In this document: positions 1 through 6,870 of the stretch, piece after piece
Layout of the letters: every line of letters starts with the position of its first letter
Numbering within the stretch: position 1 is the first letter of the stretch
NCBI GenBank assembly: GCA_937875035.1
Contig: CALNCF010000100.1
Span: 1-8,365, forward strand
Source of the DNA: an uncultured Sphingobacteriaceae bacterium
Lineage (GTDB): Bacteria > Bacteroidota > Bacteroidia > Sphingobacteriales > Sphingobacteriaceae
DNA: 8,365 nucleotides
Direction: 5' to 3'
Notes under the pieces: model-generated
Databases searched by the model: none
What the model was told of the DNA's origin: nothing
Seen by the model: the letters and a program-made list of their open reading frames with translations, nothing else
Made by a program: the position numbers and the translations under genes

Positions 1-1293
1 ACTGTCCTTAAAATCTGCGCCGGTAATAGCCGTCAGCTTCCAGGAAGTGGCGTAACGTTCCGGCTTTTTAGCGTGATTGAATGTATTGTTCACATCCACG
101 GTTTCGTATGGCTTCATATTCGAAGCATATGCCGGATTGGTAAAGATAAAGTTGTATGATTCCTGGCTGTAAGTGTATACCGGTAATGAATAATGATAGG
201 TCATTCCATCGGGAGTGGTGACCTGGAAAGCACCGATTCCATCTGCAGGGAAGGGTCCCGATGAACGCTGGTTTAACGAACCACTGCTTCCGCGCGCGCG
301 AAAATCAAGAAAATGCTTAGGCTTCAGAGCGGTATACCCGTTGATCTGGGCATTCGTAAAATACTGTACGAAATTACCGGCAGGCATCAGCCCGTTGCCG
401 CCTATATTCTCAAAACTTCCATTCTCTATACCCGGAATATATGTATTTAAAACAGCATTGGTATGTGAAACCTGTAAGGGCCAGAGGTTCTTCACAAAAC
501 TCGGGTTCCTCGACAGCTCCTGTTCAAAAACAAACTGTACAGGCTTCGTAAAAGGCTTGAATGAAGAATTAGCTCCGAGGGCCGCATGATCATGATAGGA
601 ATAGTTCATATTCTCGTACACATTACCGATCCAATCGATATGCTGGTTCTTGCTCATCAGGTAAGCATAGTCGAATAAGCGTGGACTCATCTTTCCACCT
701 ATACCCGGACCGCTTACATAGTAATCATCATAATCAGGAAATTCAAAGGGAACCTTCGACGACATGCGCGAAGACTGGTATATATCCATCGTGTAGTTAC
801 GATAGCTTGTATTATTCAGTGTCTGCGTAGGGTAATCCTTGTAATAGACCGGGCCGAAATAGTTAAAGGTATCCCGCTTCATCCGGGTTTCGGTTCCGTC
901 AAAGGGATGTTGCTTATAGATCTCGGCAGTCGTAACGGCCTGGGTCTTCCAGTCGTCGGCCACGCCGTTCACGCTCCGGCTGATCTCACCGGTATTCAGC
1001 TCCCAGCCTAACCCGATCCAGGAGGCATCCTGGTTCATCCTGATCCCACCCTGGTAGCTCAGGCTTAGAGGGAAGCTTTCGCCATTGGGTCCCGGAATGC
1101 TGAACAGAGGAACGTTATAAGAGAAATCGCCGGTGAAGGGATTCACATACTGGCTTAAAGGATCGGAGACCGGTGTGTTCCCCTCCGGAGGCGGAGCGGC
1201 ATACGCCATCGCTGGAACAGTAATCTGTAAAGTGAACACAAAAAGAAGCATCATCGCCACTTTTTTGCGGTGAACATACATTGAAGAGAACAT
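1..1293 (-). CDS. RHS-repeat-type large exported protein, N-terminal 431 residues (3' end outside window)
   Basis: The frame is open from an ATG at 1293 to the left edge with no stop, so this is only the N-terminus. It starts with a Sec signal peptide: basic HRKK (residues 8-11), a hydrophobic core at about 12-29, and a probable cut at AYA|A (32/33). Residues 51-106 carry the pattern seen at the head of Bacteroidota RHS/YD-repeat proteins: NPFTGDFSY, then a proline- and glycine-rich strand (VPLFSIPGPNG), LSLSYQGGI, and DASWIGLGWELNTGEISR. The rest of the visible part is Tyr/Asn/Gly-rich and matches the N-terminal region of such proteins; no YD repeats or toxin domain are visible yet, and they would lie beyond the edge. 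ATG 1293 is preferred because it sits about 27 nt from the predicted transcription start; an in-frame ATG at 1281 is possible. It has its own promoter, so it is a separate transcription unit from the secretion operon. Function is unknown: polymorphic toxin, adhesin or surface shell protein. Confidence 0.85.
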   Translation of the reverse strand, partial: MFSSMYVHRKKVAMMLLFVFTLQITVPAMAYAAPPPEGNTPVSDPLSQYVNPFTGDFSYNVPLFSIPGPNGESFPLSLSYQGGIRMNQDASWIGLGWELNTGEISRSVNGVADDWKTQAVTTAEIYKQHPFDGTETRMKRDTFNYFGPVYYKDYPTQTLNNTSYRNYTMDIYQSSRMSSKVPFEFPDYDDYYVSGPGIGGKMSPRLFDYAYLMSKNQHIDWIGNVYENMNYSYHDHAALGANSSFKPFTKPVQFVFEQELSRNPSFVKNLWPLQVSHTNAVLNTYIPGIENGSFENIGGNGLMPAGNFVQYFTNAQINGYTALKPKHFLDFRARGSSGSLNQRSSGPFPADGIGAFQVTTPDGMTYHYSLPVYTYSQESYNFIFTNPAYASNMKPYETVDVNNTFNHAKKPERYATSWKLTAITGADFKDS

Positions 1294-1324
1294 AAAATCG
1301 CTGTGTTTAGTTGGGTAAACATCG

Positions 1325-1354
1325 CAAAGTTAGGATTATATCATACCCCTTCAA
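1325..1354 (-). promoter_or_regulatory. Bacteroidota-type promoter for the RHS-like gene
   Basis: On the minus strand TTG (1354-1352) is followed after 19 nt by TAACTTTG (1332-1325). This matches the Bacteroidota primary-sigma consensus of a -33 TTG and a -7 TAnnTTTG. Transcription would start near 1320, leaving a short A/T-rich leader of about 27 nt before ATG 1293 with no clear Shine-Dalgarno sequence, which is usual in this phylum. It is the only site of this quality I found in the non-coding DNA. Confidence 0.75.
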
Positions 1355-1411
1355 GGCTTCGGATGTGAAGAAACCGTAAAGTTGCCTCTCTGAACCAGAC
1401 CTGCTTCATCC

Positions 1412-1513
1412 TCAATCAATTATTTTACCCACATTCATTTCACATCTAAAATATTCCGTTAAACAGGCACCAACTACCATCAAAAGAAATAATAGATTGA
1501 ATAGCCGTATCAT
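1412..1513 (-). CDS. possible 33-residue small lipoprotein-like peptide
   Basis: A short frame from ATG 1513 to TGA 1414-1412 encodes a basic start (MIR), a hydrophobic stretch (LFNLLFLLMVV) and VGAC with Cys17, which resembles a lipoprotein signal peptide with a lipobox. A 16-residue tail follows (LTEYFRCEMNVGKIID) with a second Cys at 24. It lies 29 nt downstream of the gspF stop on the same strand, so it could be the last gene of the operon. Against it: the ORF is very short, the start has only a weak purine-rich sequence in front, and a hydrophobic frame can arise by chance in A/T-rich intergenic DNA. I recognise no family. Confidence 0.3.
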   Translation of the reverse strand: MIRLFNLLFLLMVVGACLTEYFRCEMNVGKIID

Positions 1514-1542
1514 ACATTTTCGGCATGAATAATAGAAATACT

Positions 1543-2685
1543 TTAAAAAACAGTGCTCAGCTGGAATAACGGCAGGTACATAGCAATGAGGATCAGGCCT
1601 ACGATGAGACCAAGGATCAGGATGATGAAAGGCTCGATCAGGCTGCTCATCACTGATGACTGGTGCTCGATCTCGCGGGAATATTGCTCGGCGATCTGCG
1701 AGAAGAACAATTCGAGCTGGTTCACCTCTTCTCCTACCTTAATCAGGGAGATCATGCGCGGCGGGTAGACCGTAAAAGCAGACAGACTCTTGTGCAGCGA
1801 ATTCCCCTGCATCACCTGCTCACTGACCTGGTCGAGCGAAGCCTCGATCGGGTAAAAGCCGATCATCTGCTTCACCATTTGTAGGGCTCGTAAAATGGGG
1901 ATTCGCGCGGCGATCAGCAGGGTCATGGAATAACAAAAACGGGTGAGGTATATTTTTTTGACCAGGGTGCCTACTACCGGCAGGCGCATGGCAAGAACAG
2001 CGCCATAACGGCGGAACCACTGCTTTTTAGCCTGCGACACCACGAAGATCACCAGCGCGATCATCACCAGGAGAATAATATATCCGTTTGCCTTCAGGAA
2101 ATTAGATACATGGATAATGCTCTGGGTGATATAAGGAAGCTTTCCGCCAAAACGCTTAAAGATATCGGAGAACATGGGCACGATAAAATTCAGCATAAAG
2201 AAAATAGCGCCGAAAGAGGTCAGGAGTACAATAGCCGGGTACGTTAAGGCACCGATGATCTGCCTGCGCTGCCTGGTCTTGTTTTTATAGAATGCAGCCA
2301 GGTCATTCAGCACCGTAATGATCTTCCCTGTTTCCTCTCCGATCTGAACACTGAAATATTCATAATTCGAAAAGGCCCCTGTCTGGCGAAGCGCTTCCGA
2401 CAATGTCCCTCCGGCAATCACAAAATCTTTAATGGAATGGAACAGCTTCTGCAGCGATGGCTTGCGCTGCTCGGTAGCGATCAGCTCGAAAGCGCTTTTA
2501 ATATCCACCCCGGCTTCGAGCAGGATGCTCAGTTCCATGTAAAAGGATTCCCGCTGAACATCCTTCAGCCGGCTGCCCGAAAGCGAAATATCCTTGTTCA
2601 GAAAATCCAGGATTCCTTGTCCGGACTTCTCCTTTTTTACAGGCCTGACGCTTGTCTTAAATTTGCTGATGTCGATACCGCTCAT
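1543..2685 (-). CDS. gspF: type II secretion / type IV pilus inner-membrane platform protein GspF (PilC family)
   Basis: GspF/PilC is the polytopic inner-membrane platform that contacts the assembly ATPase and drives pseudopilin polymerisation. The protein (380 residues from ATG 2685) has the duplicated T2SSF layout. The first repeat includes IGEETG (about 115-120) and the RQRRQIIGALTYPAIVL segment leading into a membrane helix at about 148-170; a second helix lies at about 203-217. The second repeat includes KVGEEVNQL (about 316-324) and SLIEPFII (about 348-355), followed by the last helix. Length is normal for the family. ATG 2685 has GGGA about 8 nt upstream; a GTG at 2703 would add six residues. 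Its start lies inside the end of the pseudopilin gene, so translation is probably coupled. It is the last firmly supported gene of the operon; the partner ATPase GspE is not in the window. Confidence 0.93.
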   Translation of the reverse strand: MSGIDISKFKTSVRPVKKEKSGQGILDFLNKDISLSGSRLKDVQRESFYMELSILLEAGVDIKSAFELIATEQRKPSLQKLFHSIKDFVIAGGTLSEALRQTGAFSNYEYFSVQIGEETGKIITVLNDLAAFYKNKTRQRRQIIGALTYPAIVLLTSFGAIFFMLNFIVPMFSDIFKRFGGKLPYITQSIIHVSNFLKANGYIILLVMIALVIFVVSQAKKQWFRRYGAVLAMRLPVVGTLVKKIYLTRFCYSMTLLIAARIPILRALQMVKQMIGFYPIEASLDQVSEQVMQGNSLHKSLSAFTVYPPRMISLIKVGEEVNQLELFFSQIAEQYSREIEHQSSVMSSLIEPFIILILGLIVGLILIAMYLPLFQLSTVF

Positions 2686-3175
2686 AATAATTTCCCGGTT
2701 CACGGTCCTCCCTGATCAGGATGTCGGCCGCATATTCTTTCCGATAGCGTAAATATAGTGTTTCACCCTGTAACTGTACCTCCACCTGGATATCATCGCA
2801 GAACAGCCCGGGGATGGATTGAATTGCCCCTCGAAAAAAAACCTGCATATTTCTCATCCCGATACGCAGGGTATCGTTGCCCGCCCCGTGGCGGATCATC
2901 AAACTATCCTCAGCCCGGGTGTAGGTGATCACACCCTCCTCCGAATAACAGATGATTGATTGATCGTCGTACAATACCGCTTCAGCGGCAGCAATATCCT
3001 GCCGGAACGTATGGTCGAAAAAGATCAGCTCCGAATCGGCAGACGTGCTGCGCGAATGCTGCTCATATTGCCGGAGCAGGAGCGAATAACCGGTATATGC
3101 CAGGGAGATGACAATGGCGCTTAACAGCATAGCGATAGCCAGCTCCATAATAGTGAATGCAGGGATCTTTCTCAT
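2657..3175 (-). CDS. GspJ/PilW-like minor pseudopilin
   Basis: This is a 172-residue protein with a class-III prepilin signal at its N-terminus: a six-residue basic leader (MRKIPA), then FTIMEL and a hydrophobic helix to about residue 30. Glu11 is at +5 of the predicted mature protein, and Phe7 would be the N-methylated first residue. The residue before the cut is Ala rather than the usual Gly. The C-terminal 140 residues are a mixed, probably beta-rich globular domain with no motif I can name. Length and position, directly after a GspI-like gene, fit GspJ/PilW, a minor pseudopilin of the initiating tip complex. The assignment among minor pseudopilins is by size and order, not by motif. Its ATG overlaps the stop of the previous gene by 4 nt (ATGA). 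Confidence 0.75.
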   Translation of the reverse strand: MRKIPAFTIMELAIAMLLSAIVISLAYTGYSLLLRQYEQHSRSTSADSELIFFDHTFRQDIAAAEAVLYDDQSIICYSEEGVITYTRAEDSLMIRHGAGNDTLRIGMRNMQVFFRGAIQSIPGLFCDDIQVEVQLQGETLYLRYRKEYAADILIREDREPGNYYERYRHQQI

Positions 3176-3501
3176 GGCTGCAGGTCGCTTAACTCATGGA
3201 TCACATATACCTCTTCGCCCGAATCATTTTGTACCCGGTAGCTGACCTGCCAGAGCTCATCCGACCATTCTGCAGGATGAATCTCCTTGCTCACCTGAAA
3301 ACCGGCGGGCTTATCTCCAGGAAGTCCCCTCCCTTCTTCTTCCCGGAAATACCGGATCATCGATTCGTACTGCAGGATGCGCGAAGCCCGGGCAGAAGAC
3401 GATACCTGCACCATAATCATCACCGTGATGGTTAAAGCCGCGATGAGGATCAGCATGGCAATAATAACCTCGTATATGGAGCTGGCTTTAATACGTTTCA
3501 T
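3172..3501 (-). CDS. GspI/PilV-like minor pseudopilin
   Basis: This is a short prepilin-like protein, 109 residues from ATG 3501. The leader MKRIKA is six residues and basic, followed by SSIYEV and a long hydrophobic helix (about 9-30); Glu11 is at +5. The position before the cut is Ala, as in the next gene. The small globular part (about 40-109) fits GspI/PilV in size. An ATG at 3528 would add nine residues but give an unusually long leader, so 3501 is preferred; neither start has a clear Shine-Dalgarno sequence. It overlaps the preceding gene by 14 nt and the following gene by 4 nt. It probably forms a tip complex with the adjacent J- and K-like proteins. Confidence 0.72.
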   Translation of the reverse strand: MKRIKASSIYEVIIAMLILIAALTITVMIMVQVSSSARASRILQYESMIRYFREEEGRGLPGDKPAGFQVSKEIHPAEWSDELWQVSYRVQNDSGEEVYVIHELSDLQP

Positions 3502-4801
3502 TAGGCTGGGTTGTATGTATACCGGCATTAGAGTAGGCCGGTCTTTTCAGTATTCCGTTTTTACCACCCCTGTTAAACATTCCGTACAGGAACGACCGGG
3601 AACGTTCCGCTGCATTCATTTCCACATCCAGCAAATGATTCTCGTAGGCCGAGGTGGTGGTTCTTAAAATAAATTTATGGGTAACCACTGTCCCATGTAC
3701 CCGACCCTTCATATCCAGGAAACCATCCACATATAATTGCCCGTACAGCAAGGATGCTTCATCAAACAGCGCATAGGTCATGCGCGCAGAACGCAGCTTC
3801 TGGAAAGAAAGAACACTGCCCTCCACCACCGAACGCTTGCCTACAAGCATTACCGGAACCAGCTCCTTGTCATCCTTCATCCGGATAAGTACCAGTGAAG
3901 AAGGATATTCCAGCTGCACATCATCCTCTACGATCAGCGAATCGGTAGCGACCGCCTGCAACGTTCCCCGGAACCCTTTACAGATCCGGATCACCGGGGC
4001 GGAAAGGATCACATCCTCCAGCAAAGCCTGGCGTTCTACCACAATCTCTTTTGCAGAGAAGACCAGGATCCTCCCGCGAAGCGACTGATGCTGCAGGATG
4101 ATCCGGCGCGGAGACAGGCAGGCAAGCGCCTGCTCATTGAACGAACGCAGCAGTGTATCGTAAGGAAGCAGCTTCGGCACCAGGAGAGGCTTTATATGGG
4201 CTTTGATCTGTACACTATCGGTCAGTGCGGCCAGGTGAACGGTAACGCTGGCTTCAGGTTGCGGAAGCTGCGGGGTACTCTTATAAACCGGGCCCTCTGT
4301 AAGCTTCCCCCCGCTGAAGGGCTTACCCGAAACGATTGCCGGACGGATCCCTCCACGGGGAGCATACACCGCACCGCTGATCCGGGTATTTCCCGCTAAA
4401 GAAAGCACATTGTTCTGATCGGAAAGATATAACACAGCAGCAGCCGTATCCGTCGACGTTATTTTTTTGCCGAGCAGGAAAGAATGGTGTCTGGCCCTTC
4501 CATTCAGAAATGCCGAAGCAGCCCCACTTTGCCATACCCCCCAAGAATCTTTTTGTAAACGGATGCTGTCTTCACCGGTACGAAAGAGATCTGCCTCCAT
4601 TACCTGGCCCGGGGCAACCGGTCTGTCGCCCGATAACAATAGCAGGCTGGCAGCCTGCAGGTTCCGCTCCAGACTCAGGTCCGTTTCATACACACTAACC
4701 TGCAGGCGGTGATAGTATGAGCTGAACACCAGGGCCGAAGTGAGAACAGCCATCAGCAGGCAAACAATAATAACGATGTATAAGGCCCCGGCACGGATCA
4801 T
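3488..4801 (-). CDS. large GspK/PilX-like pseudopilin with probable beta-helix body
   Basis: This is a 437-residue protein whose N-terminus (MIRAGALYIVIIVCLLMAVL) resembles the GspK/PilX leader: short, basic, a small residue before the cut, then a long hydrophobic helix to about 27. As in GspK it lacks Glu at +5. The following helix (about 30-57) is typical of pilin stalks, and SWGVW lies at 86-90. The rest does not look like the known GspK body. It contains GNTRISGAVYAPRGG (about 137-151) and, at about 242-305 and 325-385, runs of short alternating hydrophobic strands ending in turns, which suggests a parallel beta-helix. I recall similar GxxxIxGxxYxPxxG segments in Bacteroidota proteins of unknown function. 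The role of pseudopilus tip or adhesin is inferred. The start lies 2 nt after the stop of the MORN gene. Confidence 0.6.
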   Translation of the reverse strand: MIRAGALYIVIIVCLLMAVLTSALVFSSYYHRLQVSVYETDLSLERNLQAASLLLLSGDRPVAPGQVMEADLFRTGEDSIRLQKDSWGVWQSGAASAFLNGRARHHSFLLGKKITSTDTAAAVLYLSDQNNVLSLAGNTRISGAVYAPRGGIRPAIVSGKPFSGGKLTEGPVYKSTPQLPQPEASVTVHLAALTDSVQIKAHIKPLLVPKLLPYDTLLRSFNEQALACLSPRRIILQHQSLRGRILVFSAKEIVVERQALLEDVILSAPVIRICKGFRGTLQAVATDSLIVEDDVQLEYPSSLVLIRMKDDKELVPVMLVGKRSVVEGSVLSFQKLRSARMTYALFDEASLLYGQLYVDGFLDMKGRVHGTVVTHKFILRTTTSAYENHLLDVEMNAAERSRSFLYGMFNRGGKNGILKRPAYSNAGIHTTQPNETY

Positions 4802-4803
4802 GA

Positions 4804-5469
4804 TCAGGTCGATTTCTTTTCAGGTTCCGCAGGAACAACCTTAAAGAACTTATGCATTTTTACATCCGGTTCCTTTTCTTCTTTCTTCCTTTCTTTCCCC
4901 TCTCTTATTTTCTTTTCCCTGGGAACAATCAATTGCCCCTTCCTGTAATTCCGGGTATAGCTGGTATCTGCTTCGTACATGTATAAGCGGCCGTCCAGCT
5001 CATTATTCTTATAGGTTCCCGAACACGTTTTCCGCCCGTCTGGTGCATACTCGGTAAAGGCGCCGTTCCTGATCCCCTTATTCCAGGAGATATTTCTTTT
5101 CAGCTCACCCTGCGGATACCACTCTTTCCATACCCCATCTTTCAGACCGTAGCAATAATCACCTTTCATCTTCAAGCGCTGCGTACCTTCATATACCTCG
5201 GTATAGGGTCCATGCAAGAGTTTCCCGCTATAGGCACCCCGGGTATAGATCAGCGCCTGGTTATGAAAAGATGCGTACACACAGGCATCCGAAAGCGGGG
5301 CTTGCGGTGCACGGCCTGCCGTATGAAAATAGATCACTCCCGAATCAACCGGCAGTGTAACGGTATTGCTGTATTCCCTGGCAAAGGTCGAATCCGGCTT
5401 CTGCGCGTTCGCAAATAAAGGCAGTGCCAGTAAGAAGCAAATAACAGTTGTTTTATTTACGAAGAACAT
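4804..5469 (-). CDS. secreted MORN/YwqK-like repeat protein with charged C-terminal tail
   Basis: This is a 221-residue protein with a Sec signal peptide (hydrophobic core about 8-19, probable cut ANA|Q at 22/23). Residues about 78-180 hold four or so repeats of the YwqK/MORN type, for example GDYCYGLKDGVWKEWYPQGEL (103-123, a perfect G-x-x-DG-x-W-x-x-YP-x-G repeat), then related units around 129-147 and 151-163. The tail (about 184-200) is almost all Lys, Arg and Glu and is followed by a short basic and hydrophobic end. MORN-like repeats in Bacteroidota exported proteins are common and usually of unknown function; the database name 'YwqK antitoxin' says little here. The gene overlaps the GspC/PilP-like gene by 17 nt and is followed after 2 nt by the K-like gene, so it belongs to the operon. 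A periplasmic or outer-membrane accessory role is inferred. Confidence 0.7.
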   Translation of the reverse strand: MFFVNKTTVICFLLALPLFANAQKPDSTFAREYSNTVTLPVDSGVIYFHTAGRAPQAPLSDACVYASFHNQALIYTRGAYSGKLLHGPYTEVYEGTQRLKMKGDYCYGLKDGVWKEWYPQGELKRNISWNKGIRNGAFTEYAPDGRKTCSGTYKNNELDGRLYMYEADTSYTRNYRKGQLIVPREKKIREGKERKKEEKEPDVKMHKFFKVVPAEPEKKST

Positions 5470-5923
5470 AGTCTTTTTTATTAAATGTGATCTTTACCGA
5501 ATCAGGCCAGCACTTCAATACCCTGATCTCCCCGGTTTCCTTACCCTCATCAACCATCCGCTCGCTACCCTCATAGCGTATAATGGCAATCTTTCGTTTA
5601 TTCTTAGTATTGCTGATCATTCCCAGAAAAGCGATCTCCGGCAATACCACTTCCGGCTTTGGCTTTACTGTCTCCCGGCTTTTCGCCGTACGCACCGTAT
5701 TCGGTCTTACATAACGTTCACCCAGGAAAGGATCGCGGTAATACAATACCAGGTGATCGTCCGAATCACTGCGGGCGAGCCCGGCCCCTGCTCTGCTCTG
5801 AGTGCTCAACGTCCCGGACTGAGGCTCATGGCTTCCTGCGGTATGAACGACCCTCCATATGATCAGGCCCCAGATGCCAAGCACCAGGAACAGGAGAAAA
5901 TAAGTAAAGCCCTTGCTTTTCAT
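5453..5923 (-). CDS. GspC/PilP-like inner-membrane link protein
   Basis: This is a 156-residue bitopic protein with a short basic start (MKSK), a membrane helix at about 6-23, then a low-complexity Ser/Ala/Gly linker to about 57. YYRDPFL at 61-67 resembles the RDPF segment in front of the PilP and GspC homology region. The end (about 94-155) has the HR-domain pattern: LPEIAFLGMIS, strands with basic residues, a turn with VDEGKETGEIRVL, and a final PDSVKITFNKKDYVL strand pair. GspC and PilP link the inner-membrane L/M (PilN/O) assembly to the secretin, so this gene predicts a secretin partner elsewhere. It has a membrane anchor like GspC rather than the lipid anchor of PilP. Its ATG overlaps the stop of the FnIII lipoprotein gene by 1 nt (TAATG). 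No PDZ domain is present, and the family assignment rests on pattern and position. Confidence 0.68.
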   Translation of the reverse strand: MKSKGFTYFLLFLVLGIWGLIIWRVVHTAGSHEPQSGTLSTQSRAGAGLARSDSDDHLVLYYRDPFLGERYVRPNTVRTAKSRETVKPKPEVVLPEIAFLGMISNTKNKRKIAIIRYEGSERMVDEGKETGEIRVLKCWPDSVKITFNKKDYVLRK

Positions 5924-6870
5924 TAATTGATCCTGAAATTTCTCAACTCACTTTTTGCACTCTCGTTACCCGCTTTGTCTGTTGCGCTCACCTGCCAGTA
6001 TATATGCTCACTGCTGCCTCCAAGGTTGAACGAGTAACCTGTGGAAGAGAGCATCAAAGGGAATGACGGATTATAAGGACTCACCGAGTCACTCTTGTAT
6101 ACATACAGCTTATAGGAGATCGCCTCCGGAACCGCAGCCCAGTTCAGAGCGACAGGTTTCGGAAGGCTGCTGTTCCTGATGGGCGCAATGAGCACAGGCG
6201 CCCCGGGCGGGCTTACATCATAACGGATGGTATTAATTCCGGACCATTGCGACAAGGCGGTATCATTCTCGGCACGCCCCCGCCATTGATAATGATTTTC
6301 GGTTAAAAAATGATAGGCTAAAGACAGGGAAGTCGTGGTATGATTATACACAAGATCCTGTTCATCGTTAAAACCCATGGTATCGATCTGCACCCGGTAA
6401 CGCGTAGCCCCGAAAAGCTCCTGCCATTGAAGCTGCACCTGCTGGGTATTGGTTTCAGTACCGGTAGCAGGGGCTGACAGGATCACGGACTGGCCGGCAA
6501 TAGACGAAGGCGTAATGGTCAGGTGATACGTGGTAAAAGGCGTCATGCTGCTGCCGTTCCTCGCCCTCAGGCGCCATTCGTATACGCCCGGCTTAAGCAG
6601 GTAAGTAAACTTGTTTTTCTTTACCACGGTATCAAGCACCAGCACAGCGATGGAGTCGAAAGAAGGAGAAACAACCTGCAACTGGTAGTCGATGGCTGCG
6701 CCCATTTCATCCCACCAGAAAGTCTGCGCGTATATGCCCGTACGAACATGATCGCCCGGCGCCAGCAGGTGTACGCGCTGATCGTCCAGCGGGTCTTCGA
6801 TCACATCACTGCATGCCATCATTCCTGCGGCAAGCAACAGCAACCAGCTATATTTCACGATTCCGTTCAT
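5923..6870 (-). CDS. lipoprotein with three fibronectin type III-like domains, in T2SS/T4P-like operon
   Basis: This is a 315-residue lipoprotein from ATG 6870. The signal peptide runs to MMAC with Cys20 as the lipidated residue; the next residues (SDVIEDPLDD) are acidic, as in lipoproteins that Bacteroidota move to the cell surface. Three FnIII-like units follow. Each has a Trp near the start, a GA..Y strand (W53/Y62, W149/Y158, W244/Y253) and a Y-x-W strand near its end (YEWRLRARN 97-105, HYQWRGRAEN 193-202, IYWQVSATD 290-298). It sits between the GspM/PilO-like and GspC/PilP-like genes, where a lipoprotein such as PilP would be expected in a pilus operon, but it is not PilP. A role as an outer-membrane scaffold or secretin helper is inferred. 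An ATG at 6876 is also in frame but touches the ribosome binding site. Confidence 0.78.
   Translation of the reverse strand: MNGIVKYSWLLLLAAGMMACSDVIEDPLDDQRVHLLAPGDHVRTGIYAQTFWWDEMGAAIDYQLQVVSPSFDSIAVLVLDTVVKKNKFTYLLKPGVYEWRLRARNGSSMTPFTTYHLTITPSSIAGQSVILSAPATGTETNTQQVQLQWQELFGATRYRVQIDTMGFNDEQDLVYNHTTTSLSLAYHFLTENHYQWRGRAENDTALSQWSGINTIRYDVSPPGAPVLIAPIRNSSLPKPVALNWAAVPEAISYKLYVYKSDSVSPYNPSFPLMLSSTGYSFNLGGSSEHIYWQVSATDKAGNESAKSELRNFRIN

Noticed and set aside
215..589. A 124-codon open frame on the plus strand
   Set aside because: It is antisense to the RHS-like coding region, whose frame is continuous for 431 codons with a signal peptide and family motif.
1504..1524. GCCG...CGGC inverted repeat after gspF as a terminator
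   Set aside because: The stem is only 4 bp with a 13-nt loop and no T-run follows it, so a terminator call is not supported.
2686..2703. GTG start at 2703 for gspF
   Set aside because: It would add six residues and lengthen the overlap with the pseudopilin gene; ATG 2685 has a GGGA sequence at a suitable distance.
4796..4806. GATCATGATC palindrome at the MORN/K-like junction as an operator
   Set aside because: It is simply the stop-start junction sequence (TGA TC ATG ATC) and lies inside a coupled operon with no promoter next to it.
5366..5926. A 186-codon open frame on the plus strand
   Set aside because: It lies opposite the GspC/PilP-like and MORN genes, which have signal or membrane segments, family patterns and operon spacing. 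The plus-strand product has no recognisable pattern.
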